DNA of 64,000 nt from Schistosoma mansoni (lineage: Eukaryota; Platyhelminthes; Trematoda; Strigeidida; Schistosomatidae), in assembly GCF_000237925.1 (NCBI RefSeq), contig NW_017386085.1, forward strand, positions 266,991-330,990, read 5' to 3'. Position numbers and translations under genes: made by a program. Below the pieces are notes generated by a model. The model did no database searches. It had not been told where the DNA came from and saw nothing but the letters and a program-made list of their open reading frames with translations. Positions 1-13,200 of the stretch are shown piece after piece. The stretch's first letter is position 1, and each line of letters starts with the position of its first letter.

Positions 1-740
1 ATGTATTTTAAGATAATGTGGACTTTTTAACGGTTAAGGTGAATAAGTTGATGAACTTCACAACTGTATTTTATCTATAGTGTGAATAACAAGAATAAAA
101 TTTCGTCTTAGTATTACATTAGATAAACTGACTTATCGATATAACTGTGAACATATATATAAACTGTGTCTGAAATATTAACTTGTTTCATTATACTACC
201 AAGAGACTGATAAGTCTTGTTGATTGAACGCTATACTCGGATACTAAGCTAGTCTCGTAAACCCCAAGCTAGAACTACACAGCGACTTGAACACGAGAGA
301 AAAGACGCAAAATATACGAGAAGCACTTTACTCCATAGGTTCATTTATGTACAGAAAATATAGGGTTTTTATAGTATTTTAGAAGACCTTGAGGTTTTCC
401 TGGAAATTCCAGTATACTACTAAACATAGTAGCAGTGTAGAAATCAGCCAATCAGAACCTCTGCATGTGACTTTTCATTTTCGCAATATTTCTAGCAAAA
501 CTTCTAATCAAACACTGATTGGATAAAATGCTTCTTAATGTTTCCTGAGCTTGTCATGTCTATAGCGAGAAACTTGCAGGATCGTCTCAACAGAGACTTT
601 AAACTATGTAGATGTGAAAACAATTTTAATTGATAAGTAAATCCAAAAATTGTTTTTGTTTTTTTCGTCTTAATCTCATTCTTGACATGTTAGTGCGGAT
701 TTTTTATATTGTTACTTCAATATTTCACTTTTTTACACAG
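1..740. other. Intron of the dynein gene with an LTR-like repeat remnant
   Basis: No convincing coding exon is visible before the splice acceptor at 731-740. The stretch at about 230-420 contains a phrase (CGACTTGAACACGAG and the bases after it) that recurs in diverged form near 10290-10330, where it reads CAACCTGAACACGAG. Two separated copies of the same non-coding phrase suggest a dispersed repeat, perhaps a decayed LTR. The family is not identified. Confidence 0.35.
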
Positions 741-1214
741 ATTGAAAATGGTGATCCAGGTGTCATCTGGTTATCAGGTCTACATATTCCTGAATCGTTT
801 TTGATGGCTTTAACTCAAACAACATGTCGTCGTAATGGATGGCCATTGGACAAAAGTGTATTATATACAGCTGTAACTCAATATACAGATTCTACTGAAA
901 TACAAGAACGAGCACATCAAGGATGTTTTGTTCAAGGACTGTATTTAGAGGGTGCAAGCTGGGATTTAGCTAAAGGTTGTTTGAAACGTCAAAAATCACG
1001 ACAATTAGTTCAACCCTTGCCTATTCTTAGAGTTAATGCCATTGAAGCACATCGTTTAAAATTACAAAACACATTTTGTACTCCAGTTTACGTTACTTCA
1101 GAAAGACGGAATGCAATGGGAGTTGGATTCGTTTTCGAAGCTTATTTAAAAACTGAAGTTCATCCTAGTCATTGGGTGTTACAAGGTGTATGTCTCACTC
1201 TAAATACTGACTAG
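741..1214 (+). CDS. DNAH10: Axonemal dynein heavy chain, 3'-terminal coding exon
   Basis: This exon encodes the last ~157 residues of a dynein heavy chain, the ATP-driven microtubule motor of cilia and flagella. The reading frame opens at a splice acceptor (TTTTTTACACAG ending at 740) and closes at TAG 1212-1214. Visible family motifs are the C-terminal domain phrases GVIWLSGLHIPESF, GCFVQGLYLEGASWD, PILRVNAIEAHRLKLQNTF, RRNAMGVG and the terminal SHWVLQGVCLTLN. Dynein heavy chains run to ~4,000-4,500 residues, so this is only the tail; earlier exons lie to the left, outside or at the edge of the window. The match to the dynein C-terminal region is strong. Assignment to the DNAH10 paralogue rests on the memory that its C terminus has this wording and is less certain. 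The exon has no internal defects, so the gene looks functional here. Confidence 0.88.
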   Translation: MENGDPGVIWLSGLHIPESFLMALTQTTCRRNGWPLDKSVLYTAVTQYTDSTEIQERAHQGCFVQGLYLEGASWDLAKGCLKRQKSRQLVQPLPILRVNAIEAHRLKLQNTFCTPVYVTSERRNAMGVGFVFEAYLKTEVHPSHWVLQGVCLTLNTD

Positions 1215-2399
1215 TAACAATGTTTTTCTGATGGCTACATTGTGATTAGGAATTTTTACTAATTTTCACTACAATGTTTCATTTCCAATATCTATGACAA
1301 ACTAACATTTTGTAGATGAAATAAATAGAGAATAGTTTCCATTTATCATATCTCTGATGATAACTTGAGTGTTACATTATCTCTACACGTTTTCATCAAA
1401 ATACTAAGTAATCTATAGACGATTTTTTATTAATTTTCAATCAAATAGTTATACTTAAAATTTCGTCATGAACGATACCGGTAGATTATTCTGTTTGTTC
1501 ATTGTTTTTGTGATTCAAATTCATGTTGACGCTTTTATTTCAATACATTTTACTGATATTATCTATATTTACCTATGACAAAGCGAAATATTAGTTGTTA
1601 GACTATACAAACAGTATTTAGAGTATTTAAACAATCAAGTTATCAGAACTTTTCTACTGGTGTTCTCTATGTCAGTTGAGCAATCACTGATGAGAAGATT
1701 CAATTAACAAGAAAAACTGGCTACCGATGGAATTTTGATGGAGGTAGCTGAACAGAGACTTTACTTATGGAACTAAACTCCAAGCCCCGACGATGAATGT
1801 CAGAAAATAAAGTCATTAAATGGATGAAAAAACCGGGACTTCCAGTGATAAAACTGTCATTTATGTACAGAGTACTCAACCAAAACAGTATTACGATAAA
1901 TATTCTGTCAAATAAAATGTAAATTACAAAGGCCATAAATAAAAAGCAATCAATGGGGCTACTTTTCAGCCAGGCACACAGAATCCTTTGAACGAATCTT
2001 GAAGACTCAAGATTCTTGTGTGACATACTACGGAATATATTGTAAGATTGCAGATCAGTGAAACTTCATATACGATGTATTATTTGAGACAAAAAAGGTT
2101 GTTTACCTACCAAATATGTCAAGGGAAATTTAAAGATATGAAATGTAAGGAAGCTTAGGCTTAGGAATGAAGAAGTCCCCATTAGATTTGGTAGCTAAGG
2201 AAGTTAGAACCTAAAGGCTATCAATCACAGCTAACAGTATATTCACTGACCCAGTTCGTGATAGTAAAAATCCCACAGATTCGCTAAAGCCATATAACAA
2301 GTGGTCTCTGTGATGTTGCCTGTCAAATAGACAAACACTTGGGAGTAATTTTCCTTTACAGATTTGTGCTCTGCGGAATTCTCTTTCTTTATCTAAGTG
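1215..2399. other. Intergenic, nothing recognised
   Basis: AT-rich sequence after the dynein stop codon. It presumably includes that gene's 3' UTR. No splice-flanked ORF, repeat family or RNA gene was recognised; short minus-strand ORFs here lack coding features. Confidence 0.4.
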
Positions 2400-5265
2400 T
2401 ACCAAAGACACAATTTTCCCGTTTCCTGTGACCTTGCACGAACTCGTTTACACTCGGCAGTTGCGCTTTTAAGCTTCGGTACATCTCGGAATTCTTTCAA
2501 TACCACGAGATCACTGACAGATATATTTTATTTCAACCCTCAACAGCCTTCTGGTTTTTGACCTGCCAAGAGATTCAACTCAATACCTGGCACGTAATCT
2601 TCCTGTGGAGCCGGACTTCTAACAAGAGCAGTTCTGATTCATTCGGATAGGTGATTAATTTGGAGAGAACTTGTAATTTGCCATTGGGTATTAAATCCTG
2701 TCTTTCGTGTAGTAAGCTTCATCTTCGTACTTCATGTCAATTTCGTTATGCGTGTTGCCATAAAAGTGGAAAAGCTGAAAAGATTCAAACAGTTTCTAAA
2801 AGTTCCAGGTAGCCTACTACTCAAACATTGAACGATGGTGGATCAAGACCAGCTGATTTGGACAGAACCGCCCTTCTGTCCAATTCGTTGTCACACACTA
2901 TAGCCATTAGAATTACTTCACATTTCGTGCAGAAACTAGATGCTAACACCAGCAGGATTAATTCACTTTTTGTTGACCGATCCAATATACCAGAAGCCTG
3001 CATCCCCCGAGCCAGGTCACGTTCACGTAAAATCGTAACTACTCGCCCTAAGCGGGCATATTCCAGGCCACGCCAAAGGGTGGTTTCGAAAGCGATGTCT
3101 GGTTGTTGTTGGTTCCACCATGCCTTCGGGGCCGGCGCTCGCCGTTGTCGAGCCCCCTGCTCATCCTAGGCGAGAAATTCCTGAGCAGGCGAGTAAATGT
3201 GGCCGTACTCGCCGGCCCTTCACCTCAGGTTGGCCGTTTGTTTTATGCAAACGATTATCGCACTAACTCTGGGTACCAGTAGATACAAGTGCCCAGTTCT
3301 CTATTGTACCTATTATTAGCAGTAAGTCCCAAGCTACGATGCTTCGTCTACGCGCTACGAATGGCTCAGTCATTCCTACCTATAGTACACGACAGCTTAT
3401 GGTCAACCTGAGCAACCGACGACAGTATCTGTGGACGTTCATCATTACCGGTGTTTCTACAGAATCACAAGTGTATTTCATTCGCCTGACGATATATTTC
3501 ACGCTTTGTTTCAGAACCCCTTCCATTACGTCTATTACGGCGGAGACAGTTGCTCACCGCTTCGTAGAATGATGGATAGCGTCGTACGGTTGTCCCTCAA
3601 ATGTAAAAACCGACCGAGGACAACAATCCGAGTCCAAACTATTCACCTTGCTGACCCGCCTGCTTGGTAAAGAACGCATACACACCACCGCCTACCACCC
3701 AGCATCAAATGGTTTAGTTGAACGGCTCCTTTGCCAACTTAAAAGTGTATTTTGAGCACACGAAAACGAAAATTGGTACGAAACCTTATCGCTCGTCCCC
3801 TTAAGTATCAGAACAGGCTGAACTTGTACACGGCACGACATGCGCCTGCTTGGGGAATTTTCCATACCACGGGGCAGTAACAAATTCGGTAACCCAGACT
3901 ACGCCCAACGGTTGTCTGAATTTATGAGAACACCGCCTCCGGTGTCAACTCGAATACAACATCGACAGGTCGCTCTTTTTCGATAGTTATCTACCTATTC
4001 ACATGTGTTCATGGGATTAAATTCGGTACGCAAACCTTTGCAACAGCATTACGAAGGACCTTTTCAGGTGATTTCCCGTCATGAAAAGGCCTTCAAGGTT
4101 CATCGTCATGGCCGCGTCGAGATAGGTTGAGACTCATGCTGGACCCATCAAACCTACTAGTGGGATCCCCACGTCTACTTCAGACCCCGCACTAGATTCA
4201 TCAGAGACTTCATTCTCACGTCCCAGTCAACAGCACGTGTCATCTGCACCATCTACGGACGAGACTTCAGTCTCAAGCCCAGATCAGTACACAACGCCGC
4301 CCTTGACTCCGGGTAAGATTGTAGTTTCACGAGGTACGAACAAGACTACCGTCTCATGTTCCGGCCGCCGAGTACGCCTACCCGACTAACCTCTCAACCA
4401 ACACATATGAGGTATATCTCTCTATCCCTATGCTACATGCATGCTACACTTTTCTCCTTTTCTTTGAATTATTTTCTGTATCTTAAGTCCATGCCTCCAA
4501 CCATCGCCCTGTTGATACCGTCGAATTCAGTCAACCCTGGCGAAGGCTGGCCTGATCGCCCACGCTCTTGTCAATGTACTCTGTCGATGTTTTCCGGCTA
4601 CAAATACGTATGGCATACATTTGGCCCCGAATTTGGTTATTATGGTAGCTTCCGGTTTCTCGGCTCGATGTGGTTACGCCCTACGTTTGCAGCGTTTTCT
4701 GGTTCGGACCCACACTAACGCAATCTTCAAATTCTGGATAAAAACCACTTTGGTGTGGCATGCTAACTCAAGCAACACATACAGCACGTTTCTCCTGGTA
4801 CCGTTCTATGTAAAAGATCTTTGGTGGCAACTTGAGGATCAACGATCGCTTCCTGTTCCACCAATGCCTTCGTCCTACAATCGCACATTTGCCGATCAGT
4901 CTCACGAATGAAACCGCTACGTATCGAAAGTGTAAACCCTTTGCAGCGAGGGTCTCCTGTAGTGACTTAGATTTATGATGAAATCGCGTTTGCTATAACG
5001 GAAACAATTTTTATTATAATCAACTGCACCAGTGATTGTTTTACTTACCCTGTTTGCTTAAGTGTACCAAAAACACGATCTCGGTGTTCCTTCGATAACA
5101 CGAGATCGCCAACAAATACATCTTACAATTGCCTTCTGATATTTGGTATTCAGAGAGGTCTAACCTAGTAATTGGCACGTAGTTTTCCTGTAGTAGTGAT
5201 CATAGTCAACTGCGAACTTGACACCTACTACACCTCGAAATAAATAGTCCTGTAAGTCTTCAGCA
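2400..5265 (+). mobile_element. Ty3/Gypsy LTR retrotransposon, broken fossil
   Basis: A degraded retrovirus-like LTR element. Traces of a gag nucleocapsid zinc knuckle appear at about 2690-2820 and of an integrase at about 3590-4140, where the phrase HTTAYHPASNGLVERL and the C-terminal part typical of Ty3/Gypsy integrases are readable. Diverged direct repeats are visible at about 2393-2625 and 5055-5200. Both begin near AAGTGTACCAAA and include CACGAGATC and GGCACGTA phrases, so they may be the flanking LTRs. Most of the protease/RT/RNase H region is absent. It is clearly dead, with many breaks, and looks old. Confidence 0.65.
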
Positions 5266-5560
5266 TTGATGCTGACCCCATTAGTTTTTTTGGACACACC
5301 ATAGTTGAAGGCCCTCGCTCACACATTTGCACAAGATTACTGTTGGGTACGCAGTCATGCATATCCATTAAAATGGATAGCTATCTTAGACCACACTTTC
5401 CTCAACATACCGACTATCTTCCTAATACATTTTCGCACTCATTCACTCCTGGCTTCTGATTTAACTGTTTTTAGTATCAATTGTACTGGCGTTATGAACA
5501 AAAGCTTTACAACCATTGTGCCAGTAAACAGTCGTAAGTGACATGGACGCTAGTGAAATA
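5225..5560 (+). repeat. Dispersed LTR-like repeat, copy 1
   Basis: The phrase around CTGTAAGTCTTCA, followed by TGCTGACCCCATTAG and GGACACACCATAG, recurs at about 29030-29100 (+) and, reverse-complemented, at about 35900-36000. Three diverged copies of one non-coding phrase mark a dispersed repeat. Position next to the Gypsy fossil suggests it may be an LTR or sub-terminal part of that family; this is inference. Confidence 0.5.
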
Positions 5561-5565
5561 AAGTT

Positions 5566-6299
5566 CGAGCCAGAATTTTAACTCAGTTATTTTGACAGAT
5601 AGTTCATAATTAGCTATCAAAAAAATAATAATAAATTACTGTATACGCAACAGTCATCGCTATACTACGGACCCCAAGGCCACAATTAAATGTATGCTAT
5701 CATTCAAGAAGGACTGCAAGCTTCATTTTGGCATCTAGCAATTAGTTTTGTGTAACGCAGCAACTTCTCAGAGCCTATAAACGTTTGGACAGTTGCACAA
5801 GAAATTTCACTTGTTGGTGAATGCTTACGGAAATAAACTGATTATAGAATAGCTTGAACAGTTCAAATGACTTTTCACTGTGAACTTTCTAACTAATGAT
5901 TAGTTTTAATCATCTGATGAGTGTGATCATAGTAATAACCTAAGCACGCAAAAATGTGAAATGGCCCTTTTCGTTATAGCAGGTGAGAAGACTTGAACTT
6001 CCACTTGTTACGAGTAGTAACTTAAGATATTTATCAGTAGCAGAATATGATGAGTCACTTTGTTATACTTAAATTATATGTTGTAGCCTTGGTATATTAA
6101 TTTTATGAGCACAAACCAAGTGTATTTTTTAATAAGAGAAATTGTGCTAATCTTACATGTACGAAAGTGATCGATTGCAACAATGACAAAAAACGTCATC
6201 AAAAACGGGAAGCACCTTCTCAGCAAGTTGTTTACTTGATTTAAACTTACAAATCCTAGAGAAAGGGAGAAGTAAATAGTTGCAATCAGGAGTTGAGTA
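5566..6299. other. Intergenic, nothing recognised
   Basis: AT-rich sequence between the LTR-like repeat and the CR1 3' fragment. No coding or RNA feature was seen. Confidence 0.35.
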
Positions 6300-6512
6300 T
6301 TTCAGTCAGTCTTCAGTAATAAGGATAATAGGTTAATAAACCTGTGTTAATCCTGACAAATCGCCTTCCAGTGAAGGTCCACCTTCTCCTTGAAAATGTT
6401 CACTCATGGGGCTGATACCACTTTTTCGGGTAATGCGTTCCAGTCATTGACCACTCGATGAGAAAAATGGGACCCCACCTTTAGTTTATTAGATCGCGGT
6501 TTGTGAACCTAC
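6300..6512 (-). mobile_element. 5'-truncated CR1-like LINE, 3' end only
   Basis: Read on the minus strand, this matches the last ~200 bp of the CR1 element ending near 40404. It has the same run of phrases: AACCGCGATCTAATAAA, GTGGGGTC, a (T)CATCGAGTGGTCAATGA segment, and the terminal TCCTTATTACTGAAGACTGA. Severe 5' truncation with the 3' end kept is the usual result of aborted target-primed reverse transcription. It codes for a degraded piece of the ORF2 C-terminus (the region encoding SHRVVNEWNALP in the fuller copy). Confidence 0.8.
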
Positions 6513-7015
6513 TTGCTATTTGTTTAACGACTGCATTGTATCCACTCTTCCTGTTTCACAGATATTTACTTATCAGAATGAATTTTCGTATTACCTTTAT
6601 GCTCATTAACGATGAGATCACTAGTTAAAGTTAATTGTAAATGTTAAGAAATTAGTTATTACTAACTAAGCTAACTCTTGATAATCGATCGTGGACGTCC
6701 ACCATATTGTACAATATATGAAAAACAACCCTAATAAACTTAAGGAGCAGGATCAAGTGTCTGAATGATTATGGACACCACAAATTTCCTACCGTTAAAT
6801 AATAAAATCTGAAGATTGAGTTTATATATAAAAGCAAGTTTTAAAAAGAACTGAGACTTCAGTGAGAGCGCATGCCTCATAAGTCGGATTTCTGCCATAA
6901 ATAGTCCAAAACCACACCTTACTTTATGACTCGCACAATGTAATAGTGTTAATAACCTCTCAGGAAAATACTTGCCTCGTTTTTAATGATGTTTGTATCA
7001 TCGGTTCTTACACAG
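6513..7015. other. Intergenic upstream of the MDH1B-like gene
   Basis: No gene was recognised. It ends at the acceptor CTTACACAG (to 7015) of the first probable MDH1B-like exon. The true promoter and first exon of that gene are not identified. Confidence 0.35.
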
Positions 7016-7229
7016 ATCATTGTATTCAGATTACCACAATTTATGCATACCTCTTGTTATAAAACACATCCTGCTCGATTGAGGACTAACATGGTCCATT
7101 CAGTTTCCTGTTCTTCACTAAATGAAAGTGACTCTTACTACCAAGTGTTTTGGATGGGATACCTTAAAAATAGACATGAAGAAATAGAACTGAGTTATGA
7201 TAATTTAGTTTTATTGGAATATAACGACG
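7016..7229 (+). CDS. Probable upstream exon of the MDH1B-like gene
   Basis: A 214-nt open segment lies between a good acceptor (CTTACACAG) and donor (G|GTAAGA). Its last codon is split G|GA with the next exon, giving ...LEYNDG-KCNCPFYARI, which sits where human MDH1B has its short FVLAG-like start. An in-frame methionine lies near 7043. The sequence has no recognised domain, so it could belong to another transcript; phase agreement is the main support. Confidence 0.42.
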
Positions 7230-10200
7230 GTAAGAGCCACTTTCAGTGGGGTACCACGATTATTAAGTGAAAACCTGCCCTACGTGTGGCAAAATGATCA
7301 TAGTGTTACTCGATATGTCACAGTGAGGAAGTATCAATACCAGGTGTACAAGACTGGCCAAAGTTCCATGTAAGCATCTATCCAAATAGTAATCATCTAA
7401 CATCCTATTTTAAAGACGTTTTAGGTAGTTAATATATGAAACCCGTCTTCATTTATGAAAGTCTTATACCATTTCAGCTGCTATAACTATTTTTTCTGTC
7501 CTTCAGTTATTGGGTACATGAATCCCTATCTAATCGTCTCTCATTTTCTTAAGGATAGATGAGGGCCGAAGTATCCCGGCAATCAGTGTTCTGCTTGGGT
7601 TTTTCATCATTTAGTATAGCAACAATTTATAATTCTTATATAATACCGTACGAGCAAATGCAACTAGTATTCATCCAAACTAATTTAGTCTGATGAACAA
7701 TGACTGAACAATATAAAATGTTGTGATACATAGCCAAGATAGCTGTAATTTTCGTATGAAGCGAATATTCTATTTCATTTAATCGTATTCACAGGAAAGT
7801 GTAACTGTCCGTTTTATGCACGAATCGAACTTTTGGCAGACAAACTGTCACTAAATCTACCCAATTTCAGAGTTACAAAAATAGTCAAACAACCCCAAGA
7901 TTGGAAAGTAAGTGAATTACCTTATGTATATCCACCAAAAACTAGGAATTCACGGAATGGATTACAAAAAAGCATGGTTGGTTTGTGGAAGAATCACCTG
8001 TTGTATGGAGAGAATTAGTGGATCAAGGAGGAAAAGGAATTTTAATTGGAGGTGCAAACGAATTTCAAGAGTTAGTTGCTGCTTATTACGGTGAACAAAC
8101 CTTGATGCGTACGGATGAAATGTTGAATATCATGAAGGACAATATAAAATATAAGATTCAAGAAGATCAAGAGCAACAAATGAAAATCAACAACACACCA
8201 TCCCCATCAAATGTGATAGTTATTGGTGCCGCTGGGTTTGATATTAGTGATTTTCTGGCTAATATATTAAATGGGGAGGTTTTCGGTGATGAGATGATAG
8301 AGTTATACTTAAATGACGAAGTAAAAAATAAAAATAAGTTGTTCGAACTGAGAGAAGTGCTCGAGGAAGCAGCTCTTCCTAAACTCAGTAGAGTACATAT
8401 TAGTGACGATGTTGATGAATGTCTCACACATGCAAAGCAAGTCATCATTCTAGATGTCATCCCAAGAGAAGGTCCTAGTTTTTCAGATATTAGGACACAA
8501 GATGAGTGGGAACCAAGAAATGAGTGGTTATTACGACGCTTTTTGTATTTTGATAAACTTGGACAAAAAATGAAACAAAAATGTCCGAAATCTGTCAGAG
8601 TCCTATTAGCTGGAAACATAGCAGCAGACACATTTTTCATGGAAATGACCACACCTACATGTTTTGACGTGACAACACTTCACAGAAGAACGAAAGGGAA
8701 GATACCGCCAGCACAAATAGTTGGTCTAGTGAAGCCACTTGAATTGAGAGCAAGAGCTGCTGTAGCTAAACACCTGAAAGTCCGCACATATGATGTCACT
8801 GATGTCGTAATTTGGGGGAACTTAGGGAGTTCAGTATCCTTAGATTTATCACGTTCTTGTGTGTCTTGTAGAAGACACTTTGATGCGGGTGTTGTTGGCG
8901 GAAACCACATTCGACTTCCAGCCTTGAGTGTAGCTGAGAACCCACAGTGGCTACGCAAAGAACTACTGAGTGAACTACGGAAAGCAAACAGTACCAGAAA
9001 ACCTGAGTATATAGGACTACTTTATGAAAATGCTATGACTGAGTGCTTAAAAGAATGCTGGAACAGTAACCAAAACGATCCTAACCAAATTACTTCACTC
9101 GTTATGATATCAAGAGGTAAATAGAAAAAACCCTGTATGACTTTTAATAACTAGCTCCTACTCAACTTAAATCGGTTTTTTATTTAATGACTATAACATC
9201 TTGATACTAGTCAAGCTGAACTATACATAAAGACAAGGAAATATGAATATTAGAAAATCAACCGATTGAATCATTCTCTCAGTAAGCTGTCTAACGAATT
9301 CCATGCTTGGAAACGAAAGCTTCAAATATTTCCGTATGTACCATACCATATAGAGATCAGAGTGGCAAGCAAACTAGATTCGAATTACTAGTCACTATAT
9401 ATCGACAGACAACAAACTATTTGATTGCCTAATCCTGTATATCTATGAGTGAACTTCAAAAACTGAGAACGTAATCATATGCAAGATTGTATAGTATTTC
9501 TTATACGAAAACCTGTTGGGTGATATCAACAACTAATATATAAACGTGTTCGTTGGGTTTTCCTTTTGTGTTAACATTATTTGTGAGATTACATCAATCC
9601 CGAATAGGTGGTCCCCAACAAAATTACAGGACGATTGTAAAAGCATTGATAGCCTGGAAACGTGATACTCAACTATCTATCAGAAAATAAACATATTCTA
9701 GAGCAGTTTAAACTGTACGACTGGGATACTAGGTGCGTAAACCATGTGCATGCTAAAGATGTCCTTCCATAAATATCTCTGACCAGTCATTAAAATGGGT
9801 AAGATCACATAAAGGAGTTAATAGTCACTACCTTCTAAGAATAACGACATTTGGTGAAACAGCATTGTCACCAAAACCTTATGATGGAGAGATCAAGGGA
9901 TCTGTCCACGGAGGCCTTGGTTTACACTATACAAGAAAGGCTGAAACTCTGTAAATAGGGGTTTCAATGCAAAGAATTAGTAGCTGACACGATTTCGGGT
10001 ATATCATAGTGCCAAAGACATTCTTTATAGTTAATACGTCATCACTGTTCATTAATCTGTCCCATATCCATTCACCAGATGGTAATCTAATCCGGTTCAT
10101 TCCGTTATGATATTTGAGTATGACTGCTTGAAGCGATGTGCCATTGTGAAACTTCACGTTATTTGTCAGCTTTTTTCAGGGCTACACAAACTAGGAACAG

Positions 10201-13200
10201 TAAGCCACTTCATGCACCAAACTGACAAATCTTTTAAAGGAACACTCGATCCGATCACTTAGCCTCATCTAATAACCCCAGAAGGAGTCTACACGGCAAC
10301 CTGAACACGAGCAAAGGTGCGAAGACTGGTGGTAAAGATTTACTTAACTCCCGAAATAAATCTAAATGATTCAAGAAAACATCGTATTTTATATGGCTTA
10401 CTTAAAGTTAGATTACCAGTCGAACAATCGAACTAAGTTGTGTTGGAAAGTAGCAATTTAATAAGTTACTGTGTGAACACATATCTAAAATATGCAATTA
10501 AGCATTTATAATCTTTCTTAAGATGTGAATACACGTCATACACGATTGAAAAAAACCGATTCCATGTCATTCACATCCTAAATTATCACGTTATTACTCG
10601 TCATATCCCAAATAACTTCAAACACAAGGAAAAATCACCAGGTGCAGCTAATTTCTACTGACGAGAAGTGTTATCAGACTACGGATGCCTCACACTGAGT
10701 ATGTTAAATATGAAGCAAATTACTGTCATATTAGAATATTATGGATAGTGAGGTGATGGAGAATATTTGTTGTTAAGATGGATGATATTGGTGGTTTTAG
10801 ATTCTCTAATTAGGATGGTTTGATTGTGAAGCCTTCAGTGTCTACAAACAGAAGTGAGCATTTTAAAATTATCTCCAAAGCGTTAAATCAACCATTATGA
10901 CCTTATTTATGACAGTACTTATGAACAATTTATACCGATGAATTCTAATTTATAATCGCCGTTGAACTTTTACGAAAATTACATACTCGTTAGAGTAATG
11001 AGAACAAGGGTACCATTGGAATTGAATTCAGATAACTAATACCCCAAACAATCAGACAGGCAACAATGCAGTCCACAGAACCTTTGTAGTCAATCACATG
11101 CATAATTTCAGGGTTAATCAAAGTATAAAGGCAGACAACAGAATTAGGTTGATTTATTTAGTCGTTACTATCTAGTATCATATACAGTATGTACTTATAC
11201 AGACTTGTCTCGCAGACCTATTACATTTTAGTAAACTAAAAACTCCGGGCAGAGCTTTGATTTATATGTACAAGTAAAAGAACAAATTAAAGTAAAATAC
11301 GTGCATATCGAGTCTAAACGTAGATAAGGAAATAAAAATGACATGATGTAGAGAAAATTCAGTTTTTAAAAGCTTTAGTGTGCCAAACCTCGAAAATGAT
11401 CAATATAATATGATTGAAACAGTTTTCAAAACGTTCATATCTCAAAAATAAAACCCAGATATAACAGGAAGTTGCTGTACAATGACCGTAACGCCAAATG
11501 TTAAACAGTATATCAAAATCCTTTAGTTATGTCTAGAAAGTTTAAAACTACACTGGACAGATAGTTCTGACGTAGATATTATAGCCCATTTATAGCGCTG
11601 TGTTCATTAAATAGCTGTTTGCTTGCTTTCAGACTGGTATGGAGTACCCGAAGGGATCGCATTTTCGTTTCCTGTTATATGCGGCTCCTACGGATGTTGG
11701 TCGATTGTGGAAGATATGCTTCTTACGCCAGAAGTTGAAACTCAGTTGAAAACATCCATTCGAGTAAGTATTAATGTTATCACTAGAATGACATTCGCTT
11801 TACCCTTCCAAATGGCAATGAAACACAGGATGTGAATACACTTTATCAGTACATATTCGGATTATTCTTACTCAGTCCACCACTAAAATTAAATTTATAC
11901 CTGTAAGGTCGGAAACATTTGGACTATTTCCCATTGAAATTTAGTTAATTTTCAAGTTTAGATATGAGCAACGTAAAACTTTATTTAAGCTTTAATTTAT
12001 TTTAATCTTCCTAATAGTGAATATGTGATCACCTACTTCTGAATAAAAAAAATCTCGGTGAAAAAATGAATCTAATTAAATGTAAAATTTCCCATGCGAT
12101 TCATTTGACAAAATTTAAGAAAAGGTACTTAATGTTTAATTCGAAATGTAAATCTGTTTAAATAATCGTAAGTTCAAATAAATTGCATCCAGTCGAAGTT
12201 AGAGTTCAATAAGTATTAAGGTTAGCAAGTAGATAAAATGGAATACAATGTACAAATGAATATCTGATGTTTTATTAGAAGGGGTTTTGTGAAGATTTGG
12301 CATTTTCAATTGACTCATGCTTTCAACTATGGAAATATTATTCCACCCAACGTACTTTGTATATTTACAAGCCCCCAAAATGCCCCGATACAGTCGAGGG
12401 TGAGGAGAGTCCGCTCTCCCTGTCGAAATGCTCGCACATGGCCACGCGTATACAGCTACGGCCACGGAGGTTCTACTCACTTCCTTCTCGCGGCACCGGT
12501 GTTGTCTACGTAATTGAAGACGACAAGCAAATATCCCGCGCTTTAACTGGGTTGGTGAATATGGAGGATCCAACTAGAGTTGGAAAACCCTGATTCCAAA
12601 CCAATGGCGTACACGGGCTCCAGGACCCTGGGGGAACAAATGGAGTATGAACCAACTGTTGATCACCAGCTGCCGTGGAACTGCATCTCATTACGTTATT
12701 CCACTGCCTTGTGAGACAGACCTTTGAGTCGAAGGCTCCAAGTGTGCCCCCCCCCAAAGGAAACCACCTGCTTCGGTCTGGGAACCCGGGAAGTACCACA
12801 GCCCTCACACACTAATGATAATCGCTACTGGTCTCATTGTTATTGTGTGGCGCATAAGTATTTAGTGCCCCCTTGTACCAATGTTTATGTGTTCAAATAA
12901 ATAAACCATGGTTTATCCGCATTCAATAATTTAATTAATCAAATAATATGTACGAGATATTAGCGAAATTCAAATTTTTATAAAAGCGAGGCTTGGTTAC
13001 AACAGATAAGGGAGCAAATATTTTGGAGTTTTGAACTTTATTTTACACCATCTGCAATAAGGTACATTAGAACTAACAATGATCCTACAGCCTAAAAGAA
13101 TGAACCAAACAGAAATAGTCGTGTCAAAAATATATACTTATCTAGGGAGTTCAATTTTTAATCCCAAGTTTAGTAGGAAAAAGTAAAGTGCCTGCTTTGT

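Noticed and set aside
4356-4911. ORFs of 120 and 96 codons
   Set aside because: They overlap the tail of the Gypsy fossil and its right repeat, with no independent coding signal.
8167-8652. 161-codon minus-strand ORF
   Set aside because: It is the antisense shadow of the MDH1B-like main exon, with no splice or family support.
12199-12808. Several overlapping 70-124-codon ORFs on both strands
   Set aside because: They fall within the non-coding RTE-derived element and recur as frame accidents in its other copies.
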